The notes under the pieces were generated by a model. It saw only the letters and a program-made list of their open reading frames with translations, was not told the origin of the DNA and made no database searches. The translations under genes and the position numbers were made by a program. Positions 53,147 to 62,235 of a stretch of 64,000 nt of DNA are shown here, in pieces (positions within the stretch are counted from its first letter, which is position 1; every line of letters begins with the position of its first letter). The DNA lies in NCBI GenBank assembly GCA_963696665.1, contig CAVOLE010000053.1:32238-96237 (forward strand), in the 5' to 3' direction. This DNA comes from Roseiarcus sp963696665 (GTDB lineage Bacteria; Pseudomonadota; Alphaproteobacteria; Rhizobiales; Beijerinckiaceae).

Positions 53147-54208
53147 TCAGGCCTTGTTGTTGAGCGCGCGCTCGGATTTGGGATCGAGCGGCCAGCGCGG
53201 CCGGCCCGGAGCGTCCAGCCCATCGATCATCCCGAGCCTGAGCCGCTCCACGCCAGCCCAGGCGATCATTGCGCCGTTGTCGGTGCACAATTTCGGCGGC
53301 GGCGCGACAAGGGGCAGGCCGGCCTCGGCGCACAATTGGCTCAGCGCCGCGCGCAGCGCCGCATTGGCCGCGACCCCGCCGGCGACCACCACCGCGCGCG
53401 GAGCGGCGCCAATTCGCCAGCGGAAGAGCTTTAAGCCAACGCGAATGCGGTCCTCGACCACATCGACCACCGCCGCCTGAAACGAGGCGCAAAGGTCGAC
53501 GACGTCGCGCGGCCGCAACGGAGCGACCGATTCCGCCGCGAGGCGGACCGCCGTTTTGAGCCCCGACAGCGAAAAATCGGCGTCCGGCCGGCCGAGCAGA
53601 GGCCGAGGCAGCGCAAAGCGCGTCGGATCACCGCCTTGCGCAGCCGCCTCGACCGCGGGCCCGCCGGGAAACGACAATCCCAGCAGTTTGGCGGTCTTGT
53701 CGAACGCTTCGCCGATGGCGTCGTCCATGGTCGCGCCGAGGCGAACGTAATCGCCAACGCCTTTGACGGCGAGGATCTGCGTATGGCCGCCCGAGGCGAT
53801 GAGCACGAGAAAGGGGAAGGCGACGTTCTCCATGAGCCGCGCGGTCAGCGCATGCGCCTCGAGGTGGTTGACCGCGACGAAAGGTTTGCCGCACGCCAAC
53901 GCCACGCCCTTGCCCGCCATCAGCCCGACAAGGACGCCGCCGATGAGGCCAGGTCCTGCCGCGGCCGCCACGCCGTCGAGGTCCTTGGCCGCGACCTTGG
54001 CTCGCCTGAGCGCGCTTGCGATGAGCAAGTCGATAATCTCGACATGAGCGCGGGCGGCGATTTCCGGCACAACGCCGCCGAACGGCGCGTGCGCGGCGAT
54101 CTGGCTCATCACTTCGTCGGCGAGGATTTCGCCTGAGCCTTCGGGCTTGAGCCGCACCACCGCCGCCGCCGTCTCGTCGCAGGTCGTCTCAATGCCAAGA
54201 ACGCGCAT
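53147..54208 (-). CDS. tsaD: tRNA threonylcarbamoyladenosine synthase subunit TsaD
   Basis: TsaD transfers the threonylcarbamoyl group onto A37 of ANN-decoding tRNAs. The 353-residue product shows MRVLGIETTCDETAAAVVRL, the metal-binding HLEAH in AVNHLEAHALTARL, LIASGGHTQI, FDKTAKLLGLSFPGGPAVEA and KLCTDNGAMIAWAGVERLRL. I use the ATG at 54208 because the frame upstream is not conserved sequence. Essential in most bacteria. It is divergent from the gene at 54343. Confidence 0.95.
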   Translation of the reverse strand: MRVLGIETTCDETAAAVVRLKPEGSGEILADEVMSQIAAHAPFGGVVPEIAARAHVEIIDLLIASALRRAKVAAKDLDGVAAAAGPGLIGGVLVGLMAGKGVALACGKPFVAVNHLEAHALTARLMENVAFPFLVLIASGGHTQILAVKGVGDYVRLGATMDDAIGEAFDKTAKLLGLSFPGGPAVEAAAQGGDPTRFALPRPLLGRPDADFSLSGLKTAVRLAAESVAPLRPRDVVDLCASFQAAVVDVVEDRIRVGLKLFRWRIGAAPRAVVVAGGVAANAALRAALSQLCAEAGLPLVAPPPKLCTDNGAMIAWAGVERLRLGMIDGLDAPGRPRWPLDPKSERALNNKA

Positions 54209-54342
54209 CATGAGAGCCCATAGCCTGAACGGGGGGCTGAGAAAACCCGCTTTGCCGCCGCGCGATTGCCTAGGGCGCAAACGTTCGGCCGGTCTGTCGC
54301 TGCTTTTCAAGGCATGATAAGGCTTGGCGACAGGAGGGGCCC

Positions 54343-55170
54343 ATGACCAGCCCGATCGGGGCAAACGAGATTCGCGTAGTGATCCGGCCGGTCGAAGCGC
54401 GCGACTACGATCTGGGGCCTATTCCGGCCGAATTGTTCAAGAAGACGTTCGACGCGTTTTTGACGGCGCTGCAGGTGACGGACCGCGAGCTTCAGCCGAA
54501 AGCGCGATCGAGCGAGTTCTTGATCTCTCAACTGGCGCTCAATCCTTATGAATTCGGAATCCTGGAGAAGCGGAAAGCTTTTGGCCAAACCGGCCCGTCG
54601 GCGATCGAGTTCTTCCGGCGCTGCGCCGAGGGTGTTTATCGTAGCGATTACCAGTCCGTCGTTCGTCATCCCCGGGTGACGCGGGCGTTTATCCGCATCG
54701 TCAAGGCGCTCAGTCCCTCGTTTCATGTCCTCGCGCAATTCCACAATGCGGAATTGCCGATCGATGATTTCTTTCGCCGTCAGGTCGATCGGGTCGGGGC
54801 CAAGGACGATGCAGTGCGGACAGACAACTGGTTCCTGGGCAGCGCGATCATGTCGTTCGAAGGGCGGCTGGACGAAATCGACTATCGCGGCGCAGTATGG
54901 AAAGGCGACCTGAGGCTCCCGGCGGGAACAACTCACATCGAATGCGTCTTAGACAAGTCGCAAGGCGAAGACGCGCTGAACCCATTCGGCAATAAAAATG
55001 TTTGCGTCACGGGAAGGGCAATATACACTGGGGACAGTCAACTTCCTGAGCGAATAGAAGTGCTCGCCATCGAAGAAAGACCCCATGTGAACGCGGCGAT
55101 CGACATCCGAGGCTCGCTGCATATGGCACTCTCATCGGACGAGGACAATGGCCTTGATTGCGTCGAGTAG
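54343..55170 (+). CDS. Uncharacterised protein paired with a PIN-domain gene
   Basis: The 275-residue product has a helical N-terminal half (AELFKKTFDAFLTALQVTDR, SAIEFFRRCAEGVYRSDYQS). The C-terminal half reads FEGRLDEIDYRGAVWKGDLR, then HIECVLDKSQGEDALNPFGN, KNVCVTGRAIYTGDSQLPER and IEVLAIEERP. That second half has the order of small OB/SH3-like beta modules often seen beside PIN toxins. It overlaps the PIN-like gene by 23 bases. An antitoxin role is inference from context only. Confidence 0.6.
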   Translation: MTSPIGANEIRVVIRPVEARDYDLGPIPAELFKKTFDAFLTALQVTDRELQPKARSSEFLISQLALNPYEFGILEKRKAFGQTGPSAIEFFRRCAEGVYRSDYQSVVRHPRVTRAFIRIVKALSPSFHVLAQFHNAELPIDDFFRRQVDRVGAKDDAVRTDNWFLGSAIMSFEGRLDEIDYRGAVWKGDLRLPAGTTHIECVLDKSQGEDALNPFGNKNVCVTGRAIYTGDSQLPERIEVLAIEERPHVNAAIDIRGSLHMALSSDEDNGLDCVE

Positions 55171-55759
55171 TGACAAGCATTTCCTCCATTCAAGCGTTGT
55201 GCTTCGCCACGCGAATGGGGAATCGGGCGAGGCCGAGCATCATATCGAGACGATTCTGACCGAGGCCGCCGTCCACAAGCGTCGCGTATGGGTCAGCAGC
55301 GTCTTGTTTGCGGAGCTCAGGCCGTCGACGTTCGTTCCAGGCCAATTCGCCACCCTGCTCGAATTGACGCGCTATATCCGGGCGCTCGCGACCCTGGTGA
55401 CGCCCGACCCCAACGCGATGCAGCGCGTGGCGCGGCTCCGCGACGCCAGATGGCAGATGTCCGCCGACCGCAGTGAGAAATCGGGAAAGTCGCAAGCCAT
55501 GGGGCTCGGCGACGCCATGCAGATTGCGTCGGCTTTGTGGGTCAAAGAGGCGATTGGCGTGCCCGACCTCGAGTTCCTCACCTTTGACAATTGGTGCGCT
55601 CCCGATGGCGGCCCCGGCAATCGCCTCTGCCTGCTGCATCTCCAGGATTATGCGGTCGATGTAGGGAGCAATGCGGACGTCAAGGCGGCAGTCCGCCTTA
55701 CGCGCATCGAACCGCTCGTCCACGCGCAAGCCTACCCCAATTCCGTGCCAGTGGGATAA
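55148..55759 (+). CDS. PIN-domain-like protein with a substituted first acidic residue
   Basis: This 203-residue protein fits a PIN ribonuclease: FLHSSVVLRHANGESGEAEH at the start, Glu56 in VLFAELRP, Asp122 in GLGDAMQIASAL, and Asp147 in FLTFDNW. The first catalytic Asp, expected in FLDSSV, is His14 (codon 55187-55189, CAT where GAT would give Asp). PIN toxins cut RNA at a metal site built from four acids. The gene overlaps its upstream partner, as in toxin-antitoxin operons. It may be inactive or carry a base error. Confidence 0.65.
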   Translation: MALIASSSDKHFLHSSVVLRHANGESGEAEHHIETILTEAAVHKRRVWVSSVLFAELRPSTFVPGQFATLLELTRYIRALATLVTPDPNAMQRVARLRDARWQMSADRSEKSGKSQAMGLGDAMQIASALWVKEAIGVPDLEFLTFDNWCAPDGGPGNRLCLLHLQDYAVDVGSNADVKAAVRLTRIEPLVHAQAYPNSVPVG

Positions 55760-55833
55760 AAGCCTCCGGCTCGAAAGCTTTGAGCCGTCCTCGCGTTCCT
55801 CCATATTTAGCGGCGCATGCGAGCGATTAAGCG

Positions 55834-56646
55834 TTGGCGCGCCGAATGAGGGAACCATCCCCGACACGAACGCGCCCTTCGCGCGCGAGCCCTCACACTC
55901 CCGCAGGAGAGGGGGGAGCGCGCTCAAAAGTCGCTTTGTTCCGAGCGCGCGGAGACGCAAATGCGAGCGCGGCGCGGCTGCGCCGGTTTGGCTTCTCCGT
56001 CGTCCGCCTTCCCGTGATCGAAATCCGGCCTTTGCCGGTTGAGCCCCGGCGGCTGCGCTACGACGCCGTCATCGCAAGCAGCGACAAAGCGTTCCTGAGC
56101 GCCCCGCGCCTCGATAAGCGTTCGGCCCTCTATGTTGTCGGCGCACGGACCGCTCGCGCGGCTGAGGCCCGCGGCTGGCGTCTTGCGTCGCCGCCGGCGC
56201 GGGAGGCGGGCGAATTGATCACGACGCTCATGGCCATGCTGAAGCCTGGGGCGAGCGTGCTCTACCTTGCCGGGCGCGACCGCAAGGAGGCTATCGAAGC
56301 GGCGCTCGCCGAAAGGTTTGAGCTTGAAGTCGCCGAAACCTATGCAGCGGAAGTGCGAGAGGCTTGGCGCCCGTCCGAAGCGCGGGCCCTCGCGCGCTGC
56401 GCCGCCGCTCTGCACTATTCACGCCGGTCGGCCGGGCTCGCGGCGGCGCTTGCGAAGAGAGCGGGCGCGGAGGCTTGTTTCCTCAATCTTAAGCATGTCT
56501 GCCTTTCGCGCGATGTTGCAGAGCCATTGCAAGCGCTTGGCGCGGCGCGCATCGCGCTTGCCGAAACGCCCGACGAAGCGGGGCTTTTTCACACGTTGAG
56601 CGAAGAGCTCGGCGGGTTTCCTTCCCTTGGGTCGTCCCGTATATAG
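55834..56646 (+). CDS. hemD: Uroporphyrinogen-III synthase
   Basis: HemD closes and inverts hydroxymethylbilane to uroporphyrinogen III in haem synthesis. The clear domain begins near residue 33 (VALFRARGDANASAARLRRF), with YDAVIASSDKAFLSAPRLDK, ALYVVGARTARAAEARGWRL, SVLYLAGRDRKEAIEAALAE and AALHYSRRSAGLAAAL. The first 30 residues are Arg/Pro-rich and unconserved, so the true start is probably a non-ATG codon such as TTG near 55936. Position before the mitofilin and HemY genes supports the name. Confidence 0.8.
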   Translation: MARRMREPSPTRTRPSRASPHTPAGEGGARSKVALFRARGDANASAARLRRFGFSVVRLPVIEIRPLPVEPRRLRYDAVIASSDKAFLSAPRLDKRSALYVVGARTARAAEARGWRLASPPAREAGELITTLMAMLKPGASVLYLAGRDRKEAIEAALAERFELEVAETYAAEVREAWRPSEARALARCAAALHYSRRSAGLAAALAKRAGAEACFLNLKHVCLSRDVAEPLQALGAARIALAETPDEAGLFHTLSEELGGFPSLGSSRI

Positions 56647-56675
56647 GGCCCGCGTAAACGGAAGAGCGCGAGGCG

Positions 56676-57899
56676 ATGGTCGACGAGGAAATTGAGGATG
56701 CTCCGACCGGGCCGACCGGCGCCCCGGTCAATCGTGACGCGCGGCGCGAGGCGGAGGTCATCGAAGGCGAAGTTGCAGCGCGCGAAACGGACGATAGCAA
56801 GTCGCCTCCGTACTCGACGGCGCCTGAAACCAGCGCTGACCCTCCGCCCGCCGCCGAGCCCGCTCGACGCGCTGGCGCTCGCGGGGTTCTCGGCGGGGCG
56901 GTCGCCGGGTTGATCGTCTCTGCGTTGGCTCTCGGCGCCGGCTACACGCTTCTCGCCCCCAAGACCGACCTATCGGACGCCCCTACTCGATTGAGCGCTC
57001 TCGAAACGCAGGCGCGGCAGACGAACGACGCGATCGCCGCCCTCGAAAAGCGGATCAGCGCGCTCGGGTCTAGCGCTCGCGCGTCGAACACGGCGGATCT
57101 CGAGAAGAGGGTGGCGACCTTGGAGGCCGCCAGCGGCGGAAACAGCGCCTCCAGCGAAGCAACACAGCGTTTGACGGCTCAGGCGAAGGATTTGCGCGCC
57201 GACCTCGATGCGGAGAAGGGCCAGCTTTCTGACTTGTCGGCGCGGGTCGCGAAACTCGAATCCGACTTATCAAAACCGAACACGAACGTGTCCACCGCCG
57301 ATCTGGCCGCCCTCGCTGCCCGGGTCGACAAGATCGAGGCGGCGCTGGCAGCGCCCAAGCCTCAAACGCGGTCCCCCACCGATACCGACGCCGCGATCGC
57401 CGTCGTCGCGGACGCCGCGAAAGATCGGCTCCGCGCGGGCGACCCGCTTGGTCCCGACCTTACGGCTCTGCAGCATCTTGGCGTCGACGCAACGGCGCTT
57501 GCGCCGCTGCAAGCGGTGGTCAATGGGGCGCCCACCAACAGCGCGCTCGCGGCCTCGTTCAGCGCGGTCGCGCCGCACGTATTGGCCGCGGCGGCCCCGG
57601 CGGAGACGGGGAGCGTGACGGATCGTTTCCTCGCCCATCTCCACAGCCTCGTGAAGGTGCGCGAACTCAACGAGACGGCCGGGGACGACCCCCAGGCCTT
57701 GGTCTCCCAGATCGAGGCCGAAGCCCGTCGCGGCGATATCGCTGACGCGCTCGCCGCTTTCGATAAGCTCCCCGAAGCGGCGCGCAAGGCGGCGGGCGAT
57801 TGGCCGACGCTGGCCCGCGCGCGGCAGAGGGCGGACGCGGCGCTTCTGTCGATCCGCGAGGGGGCGGTCGGGCGGCTCGCGGCCGGCCAAAAACCGTGA
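56676..57899 (+). CDS. Mitofilin-family inner-membrane protein
   Basis: This 407-residue protein has an acidic, proline-rich cytoplasmic start, one membrane helix (about residues 70-93, GVLGGAVAGLIVSALALGAG), a long coiled coil (LSALETQARQTNDAIAALEK to AARVDKIEAALAA) and a C-terminal helical domain (FLAHLHSLVKVRELNETAGD, DIADALAAFDKLPEAARKAA). That is the alphaproteobacterial relative of mitochondrial MIC60. It lies between hemD and hemY, the standard order. Confidence 0.9.
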   Translation: MVDEEIEDAPTGPTGAPVNRDARREAEVIEGEVAARETDDSKSPPYSTAPETSADPPPAAEPARRAGARGVLGGAVAGLIVSALALGAGYTLLAPKTDLSDAPTRLSALETQARQTNDAIAALEKRISALGSSARASNTADLEKRVATLEAASGGNSASSEATQRLTAQAKDLRADLDAEKGQLSDLSARVAKLESDLSKPNTNVSTADLAALAARVDKIEAALAAPKPQTRSPTDTDAAIAVVADAAKDRLRAGDPLGPDLTALQHLGVDATALAPLQAVVNGAPTNSALAASFSAVAPHVLAAAAPAETGSVTDRFLAHLHSLVKVRELNETAGDDPQALVSQIEAEARRGDIADALAAFDKLPEAARKAAGDWPTLARARQRADAALLSIREGAVGRLAAGQKP

Positions 57900-57960
57900 G
57901 GCCTCGGCCGGGCGTCCAGGCGTCTTTCGGCGCGCATTGGCGTTTTGAAGCGGGGTCAAG

Positions 57961-59511
57961 ATGATTCGCCTGCTGATTTTCCTGGCGGCGCTGGCGCTGG
58001 CCGCTTTGGGCCTGACGTGGCTTGCGAACAATCCGGGCGTCGTGGACGTCACCTGGCGGGGCGAGCAATACGAGGTCTCGTTGATGTTCGGGCTCGCCGC
58101 GGTCCTGGCGCTGGCGATTGCGATCGCGATCGTGTGGGCAGTGCTGCGCTTCGTCTTCCGCATCCCTTCGCTGGTTTCGGTCGGCGCGCAGGCGCGCAGG
58201 CGCGAGAAGGGGTTCCAGGCGCTGTCGCGCGGCATGCTCGCCGTCGGCGCGGGCGACGCGCGAGCCGCCGCCAAATATGCGTCGGACGCGGGCCGGCTGA
58301 TCGGGCACGAGCCGATGACCAAACTCCTGCAAGCGCAATCGGCGCAGCTTGCGGGCGACCGAGCCAGAGCCGTCGCGGCTTACAACGCCATGCTCGAACA
58401 TCACGAGACCCAGGGCATCGGCCTGCGCGGCCTGCATGTCGAGGCGCGGCGCGCAGGCGATCATGCGGCGGCGCTGCAATACGCGATGCGCGCGAACGCG
58501 CGGGCTCCCGCGGCCTGGGCCGGTCAGGCGGTTCTCGACGACCGCACGCGGCGCGGGGACTGGGCCGGCGCGCTCGCGACCGTCGACTCGAACGCCGCCG
58601 CCCGGCTCATCGACAAGCCGACGGCGAACCGCTGGCGCGCGGTGATCAAGACGGCGATGGCGGAAGCGGCGATGGAGCGTGATCCCAAGGCTGCGCTCGT
58701 GCTGGCCCAGGAGGCTTGCAAGCTCGCGCCGACGCTTGTGCCTGCGGCGGCGATTTGCGGCCGGCTGACCGCGCAAATGGGCGATTATCGCCGCGCCAGC
58801 CGCATGCTCGAGGCCGCTTACGCGCAAACGCCCCATCCCGACCTCGCAGCGGCCTATCTGCGTGTCCGCCATGGCAATTCGTCCGAGGATCGGCTGACCC
58901 GCGCCCGGACGCTCGCCCGCACGGCGCCCAACGATCCCGAATCGCTTCTCACTGTGGGGCGCGCAGCGCTTGAGGCGCGCGACGTGGCGGAAGCGCGCGC
59001 GGCCATCGCCCCCCTCATCGCCTCCGATTCGCCGCACGGCCGCCCGACCCGGCGGGTCTGCTTGCTGATGGCCGACATCGAGGAGGCTGAGGGCAATCAC
59101 GGCGCGGTGCGCGAGTGGCTTGGCCGCGCGGCGCGCGCCCCGCGCGACAAGGCCTGGGTGGCGGATGGGGTGATCAGCGACCGCTGGGCGCCGGTCTCGC
59201 CGTCGGGAACGCTCGACGGATTCGTCTGGCGCACGCCTGACGAGCGCCTCGCCGCGCCGGCGGAGGTGGCGCCTGCGCCGGCGCCCCCAGCTGAAGCGAT
59301 CGCCGCGCCTGTGCCTGCGGCTACGGTCGCGCCTGCGGCCGAGGCGATCACGCCGCCGCCGCCCCGCTCGGAGCCTGCGCCCGCGCCGACCGTCGTTCCC
59401 CCAGCCCGGACGGGCGTCATCATCGATCCCGCATCGATGTCGCCCGACGACCCAGGCCCTCAGGAGCAGGAATCAAAACCGCGCCGCTCCTGGCTCTACG
59501 CCAATGAATGA
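57961..59511 (+). CDS. hemY: HemY-type inner-membrane TPR protein
   Basis: This 516-residue protein has two N-terminal membrane helices (residues 1-20 and about 42-66) in MIRLLIFLAALALAALGLTW and SLMFGLAAVLALAIAIAIVW. A TPR-rich cytoplasmic region follows (LIGHEPMTKLLQAQSAQLAG, YNAMLEHHETQGIGLRGLHV), ending in a proline/alanine-rich tail. Despite the name it is not protoporphyrinogen oxidase; it is thought to help haem synthesis complexes. It follows mitofilin and hemD. Confidence 0.88.
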   Translation: MIRLLIFLAALALAALGLTWLANNPGVVDVTWRGEQYEVSLMFGLAAVLALAIAIAIVWAVLRFVFRIPSLVSVGAQARRREKGFQALSRGMLAVGAGDARAAAKYASDAGRLIGHEPMTKLLQAQSAQLAGDRARAVAAYNAMLEHHETQGIGLRGLHVEARRAGDHAAALQYAMRANARAPAAWAGQAVLDDRTRRGDWAGALATVDSNAAARLIDKPTANRWRAVIKTAMAEAAMERDPKAALVLAQEACKLAPTLVPAAAICGRLTAQMGDYRRASRMLEAAYAQTPHPDLAAAYLRVRHGNSSEDRLTRARTLARTAPNDPESLLTVGRAALEARDVAEARAAIAPLIASDSPHGRPTRRVCLLMADIEEAEGNHGAVREWLGRAARAPRDKAWVADGVISDRWAPVSPSGTLDGFVWRTPDERLAAPAEVAPAPAPPAEAIAAPVPAATVAPAAEAITPPPPRSEPAPAPTVVPPARTGVIIDPASMSPDDPGPQEQESKPRRSWLYANE

Positions 59512-59567
59512 GATCGGCTGGCACGATGACGCGCGCGATCTGAAAGGCATCAACGTGACTGCGGGCG

Positions 59568-59593
59568 TTGTAGACGCGGTCGCTGACCGCGTC
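59568..59593 (+). repeat. REP-like palindrome, copy 4
   Basis: TTGTAG is followed by a perfect 9-bp stem (59573-59581 with 59585-59593) and a 3-base loop, identical to the copy at 39341 on the other strand. It sits 56 bases after the hemY stop. Confidence 0.75.
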
Positions 59594-59606
59594 GGCGCGT
59601 TCCCAA

Positions 59607-59626
59607 GGGCGTTCGGAAGAACGCCC
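59607..59626 (+). terminator. Hairpin with GGAA tetraloop after hemY
   Basis: A perfect 8-bp stem (59607-59614 with 59619-59626) closes a GGAA loop of the stable GNRA class. There is no T-tract, so termination is not certain. It lies between REP copy 4 and the flavoprotein gene. Confidence 0.5.
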
Positions 59627-59696
59627 GTCTGGCGACAGGTTGTCGAGCGCGGTTACAATTGGCCGCGTCAACCCAACCTGCTCTAAGTATCACCCC

Positions 59697-60917
59697 ATGT
59701 CCCTGACCTCGGTCGTCATCGTCGGCGCCGGCCACGCTGGGGTTCAGGCGGCGGCGTCGTTGCGCGAACAGGGGTTTCAAGGCGAAATTGTTCTTCTCTC
59801 CGCCGAGAAGGATTTGCCCTATCAGCGTCCGCCGCTGTCCAAGGCCTTTCTCAAAGGCGAGATGGACATCCATGGCCTGCCCCTCAGAGCGGATGCGCAT
59901 TTCCGTGAGCAGCGCATCGACTTGAGGCTCGGCGTCAGCGCGACGCGGATCGACCGCGCTCAGCAAGAGGTCGAGCTTAGCGACGGCGGACGTATCGGTT
60001 ACGGACATCTCATCCTCGCGACGGGCGCGCGGCAACGGCGGCTCAACGCGCCGGGGGTGGATCTGCCCGGCGTTTTCGCGCTCCGCGACATTGCGGATGC
60101 GACCGCAATTCGCGCGCGCCTGGAGGCGAAGCCGAAGGTCGTCATCATCGGCGCGGGATTCATCGGGCTCGAGATCGCCGCGACCGCCACGAGCCTCGGC
60201 GCCGAGGCGACCGTGATCGAGATTGCGCGCCCGATGGGCCGGGCGGTGTCGCCGATCCTGTCGGATTTTTTTCTGAAAGAACACACCACGTTTGGGGCGC
60301 GCTTTAAGCTTGGCGTCGGCGTCGCCGCGATCAAAGGGCGCGAACGCGCCGAAACCGTCGTTCTCACCGACGGCGAGGTTTTGAACGCGGACATGGTCGT
60401 CGTCGGGATCGGCGTCGTCGCGGAAGACGCGCTGGCGCGCGATTGCGGCCTCGAATGCGACAACGGCATCGTGGTCGACGAGCACCTCCTCACGTCGGAT
60501 TCGGCGATCTCGGCGATCGGCGACTGCACCGACTTTCCGCATGCGGCGCTTGGGCTCAGAACCAGGCTCGAATCGGTCCAGAACGCCGTCGATCAGGGCC
60601 GCTCGGTCGCGGCGCGTCTCGTCGGCAAGCCAAAGCCCTACAATGAGCTCGCCTGGTTCTGGAGCGACCAGGGCGACTTGAAGCTGATGATCGCGGGCCT
60701 TGCCCATGGCGTCGATGAGTGGGTTTTGCGCGGCGATCCGACGACGCGCGCATTCTCGACCTTCGGCTTCCGCGACGGCAAGCTCGCGGTGGTCGAATCG
60801 GTCAACCGCGCCGGCGACCACGCCGCCGCCAAGCGCATCATCGGCACGGCGAAGACCCTGACCCCGGAAGAAGCGGCCGACCCGGGGTTTGATTTGCGGG
60901 GGTTGGCGAAACGCTAA
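59697..60917 (+). CDS. FAD-dependent ferredoxin reductase-type oxidoreductase
   Basis: This 406-residue protein has an FAD-binding Rossmann motif VIVGAGHAGVQAAASLREQG, the class-typical DLPYQRPPLSKAFLKGEMDI, a second NAD-binding motif VVIIGAGFIGLEIAATATSL, and SAISAIGDCTDFPHAALGLR. It belongs with putidaredoxin and rhodocoxin reductases, which pass electrons from NADH to a ferredoxin for a P450 or dioxygenase. No ferredoxin or oxygenase gene is near, so the partner is unknown. Confidence 0.9.
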   Translation: MSLTSVVIVGAGHAGVQAAASLREQGFQGEIVLLSAEKDLPYQRPPLSKAFLKGEMDIHGLPLRADAHFREQRIDLRLGVSATRIDRAQQEVELSDGGRIGYGHLILATGARQRRLNAPGVDLPGVFALRDIADATAIRARLEAKPKVVIIGAGFIGLEIAATATSLGAEATVIEIARPMGRAVSPILSDFFLKEHTTFGARFKLGVGVAAIKGRERAETVVLTDGEVLNADMVVVGIGVVAEDALARDCGLECDNGIVVDEHLLTSDSAISAIGDCTDFPHAALGLRTRLESVQNAVDQGRSVAARLVGKPKPYNELAWFWSDQGDLKLMIAGLAHGVDEWVLRGDPTTRAFSTFGFRDGKLAVVESVNRAGDHAAAKRIIGTAKTLTPEEAADPGFDLRGLAKR

Positions 60918-60929
60918 GGTGGCTGATGC

Positions 60930-61060
60930 GCCTTTCTCCCCTTGGGAGAAGGTGGCGCGGAGCGCCGGATGAGGAGACCCGACCCCGGCGAGCCAGCGAT
61001 GAAGCGATGACGGCCAAGTCCCCTCATCCTCGGCCCTTCTCCCGCCGGGAGAAGGGGGCC
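60930..61060. repeat. TTCTCCC/GGGAGAA hairpin pair between convergent genes
   Basis: Two hairpins are visible. In 60934-60954, TTCTCCC and GGGAGAA pair around a short CTT loop. In 61035-61057, CCTTCTCCC and GGGAGAAGG pair around GCC. Such repeats are widespread between genes in alphaproteobacteria. Lying between the convergent flavoprotein and esterase genes, they probably act as two-way terminators. Confidence 0.6.
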
Positions 61061-61087
61061 AGCTTCGAACGACGCTCGCCCTCTTCT

Positions 61088-62221
61088 TCAAGCGGCAGCA
61101 GCGTTCATTTCCGCCAAGAAGAATCGCACCATGACGCGTGAGGCGTCGAGGCCTACGTTTTGCGTGTAGCTGCCGCGGGGATCGCCACCGAACCAGGCGT
61201 GGCCGCCGCCTTCGACGAGCCATTGCTCGGCTGCCGGCCGGCCGTCGGCGTCTTTCAGCGCGACGCGGCTAACTCGGCCGCCCTCGATTGGCCAGTCGAG
61301 GTCGCTTCGCGTGAGCGAAATGTCACTGCGTTCGACCTCGTCAAGAATGCGTTCGCCGTTGACCGGATTGACCGTTCCGTCGGCGAGACCATGGAAGATG
61401 ATCTTGCGGGAACGTCGATCGCTCGCGGCGAGCGGCGCGGGATCGAACGCCGCAGTTCCCTTCATCGCGGCAAAGGCGGATGGCACGTCGCCGGCTGACT
61501 TGTAAGGCAGGCCGGAGTAAATCCCGACCGCGTCGAACACGTCCGGATAGGCCGCGGCGAGAATCTCCGCCATCGCGCCGCCTGCTGACAGACCTGCGGC
61601 GAAAACGCGCTCCCTTCGGACGTCGAACTCCTTCGCGAGCGCCTGCGCGAGACCCGCGAGCTTCGCGGGTTCGCCCGAGCCGCGGTTCTGATGGCGCCGG
61701 TCGAACCAGTTCCAGCAGCCCTGAGGGTTGGCGCGGCGCGGCTGGTGCGGATAGGCGACGATGAGGCCGAACTCCTCCGCGAGGTCGTTCATCTTCGTCC
61801 CGAGCGCGAAATCTTCCGGGTCCTGCAAGCAACCATGCAGCATAAGCACCAGCGCCAGCTCGCGCCGCTCGTGATCGGCCGGAAGATAGAGGCGGTAGTC
61901 GAGGGAGCCTGCAGGCCCGCGATACGCGCGCTTGAGGAACCTTTCGCCGAGATCCGGCGCAGGCGCTGGCTCGGGCGCTTCCGGAGCGCTGGGCGGGATC
62001 ATCGGCCGGATCCGCAGGGCGCGCAAGGTTTCGCCCAACGGGCGGCGCGCCGCGGGCGCATAAGCGGAAGCCGGCTGCGGCTGGACTTCGAGATTGCTGT
62101 CGGAGCCTGCCGCTGGCTCGCCGGACAGAGCCTTGCGGAGAAGGGCGGTCGCCCCGGCGAGATCGGATTTGCGCACGAGGCTCAGAGCGTCGCCCATTGC
62201 GTCAAGCAAGCGCGGTTTCAT
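61088..62221 (-). CDS. PHB depolymerase-family extracellular/intracellular esterase
   Basis: This 377-residue alpha/beta hydrolase shows LALVLMLHGCLQDPEDFALG, TKMNDLAEEFGLIVAYPHQP, the nucleophile Ser in FAAGLSAGGAMAEILAAAYP, and GGGHAWFGGDPRGSYTQNVG with the catalytic His. An N-terminal proline-rich part (residues 35-90) replaces a signal peptide, so it may be cytoplasmic. Members of this family cut short-chain polyhydroxyalkanoates or aryl esters. It is followed upstream on the same strand by a CopG-type regulator. Confidence 0.88.
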   Translation of the reverse strand: MKPRLLDAMGDALSLVRKSDLAGATALLRKALSGEPAAGSDSNLEVQPQPASAYAPAARRPLGETLRALRIRPMIPPSAPEAPEPAPAPDLGERFLKRAYRGPAGSLDYRLYLPADHERRELALVLMLHGCLQDPEDFALGTKMNDLAEEFGLIVAYPHQPRRANPQGCWNWFDRRHQNRGSGEPAKLAGLAQALAKEFDVRRERVFAAGLSAGGAMAEILAAAYPDVFDAVGIYSGLPYKSAGDVPSAFAAMKGTAAFDPAPLAASDRRSRKIIFHGLADGTVNPVNGERILDEVERSDISLTRSDLDWPIEGGRVSRVALKDADGRPAAEQWLVEGGGHAWFGGDPRGSYTQNVGLDASRVMVRFFLAEMNAAAA

Positions 62222-62235
62222 GGATTATGCTCCTG

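Noticed and set aside
59550..61223. A 557-codon minus-strand frame opposite the flavoprotein gene
   Set aside because: Its residues are Arg/Asp/Gly-rich shadow sequence, while the plus strand carries two Rossmann motifs and a complete reductase.
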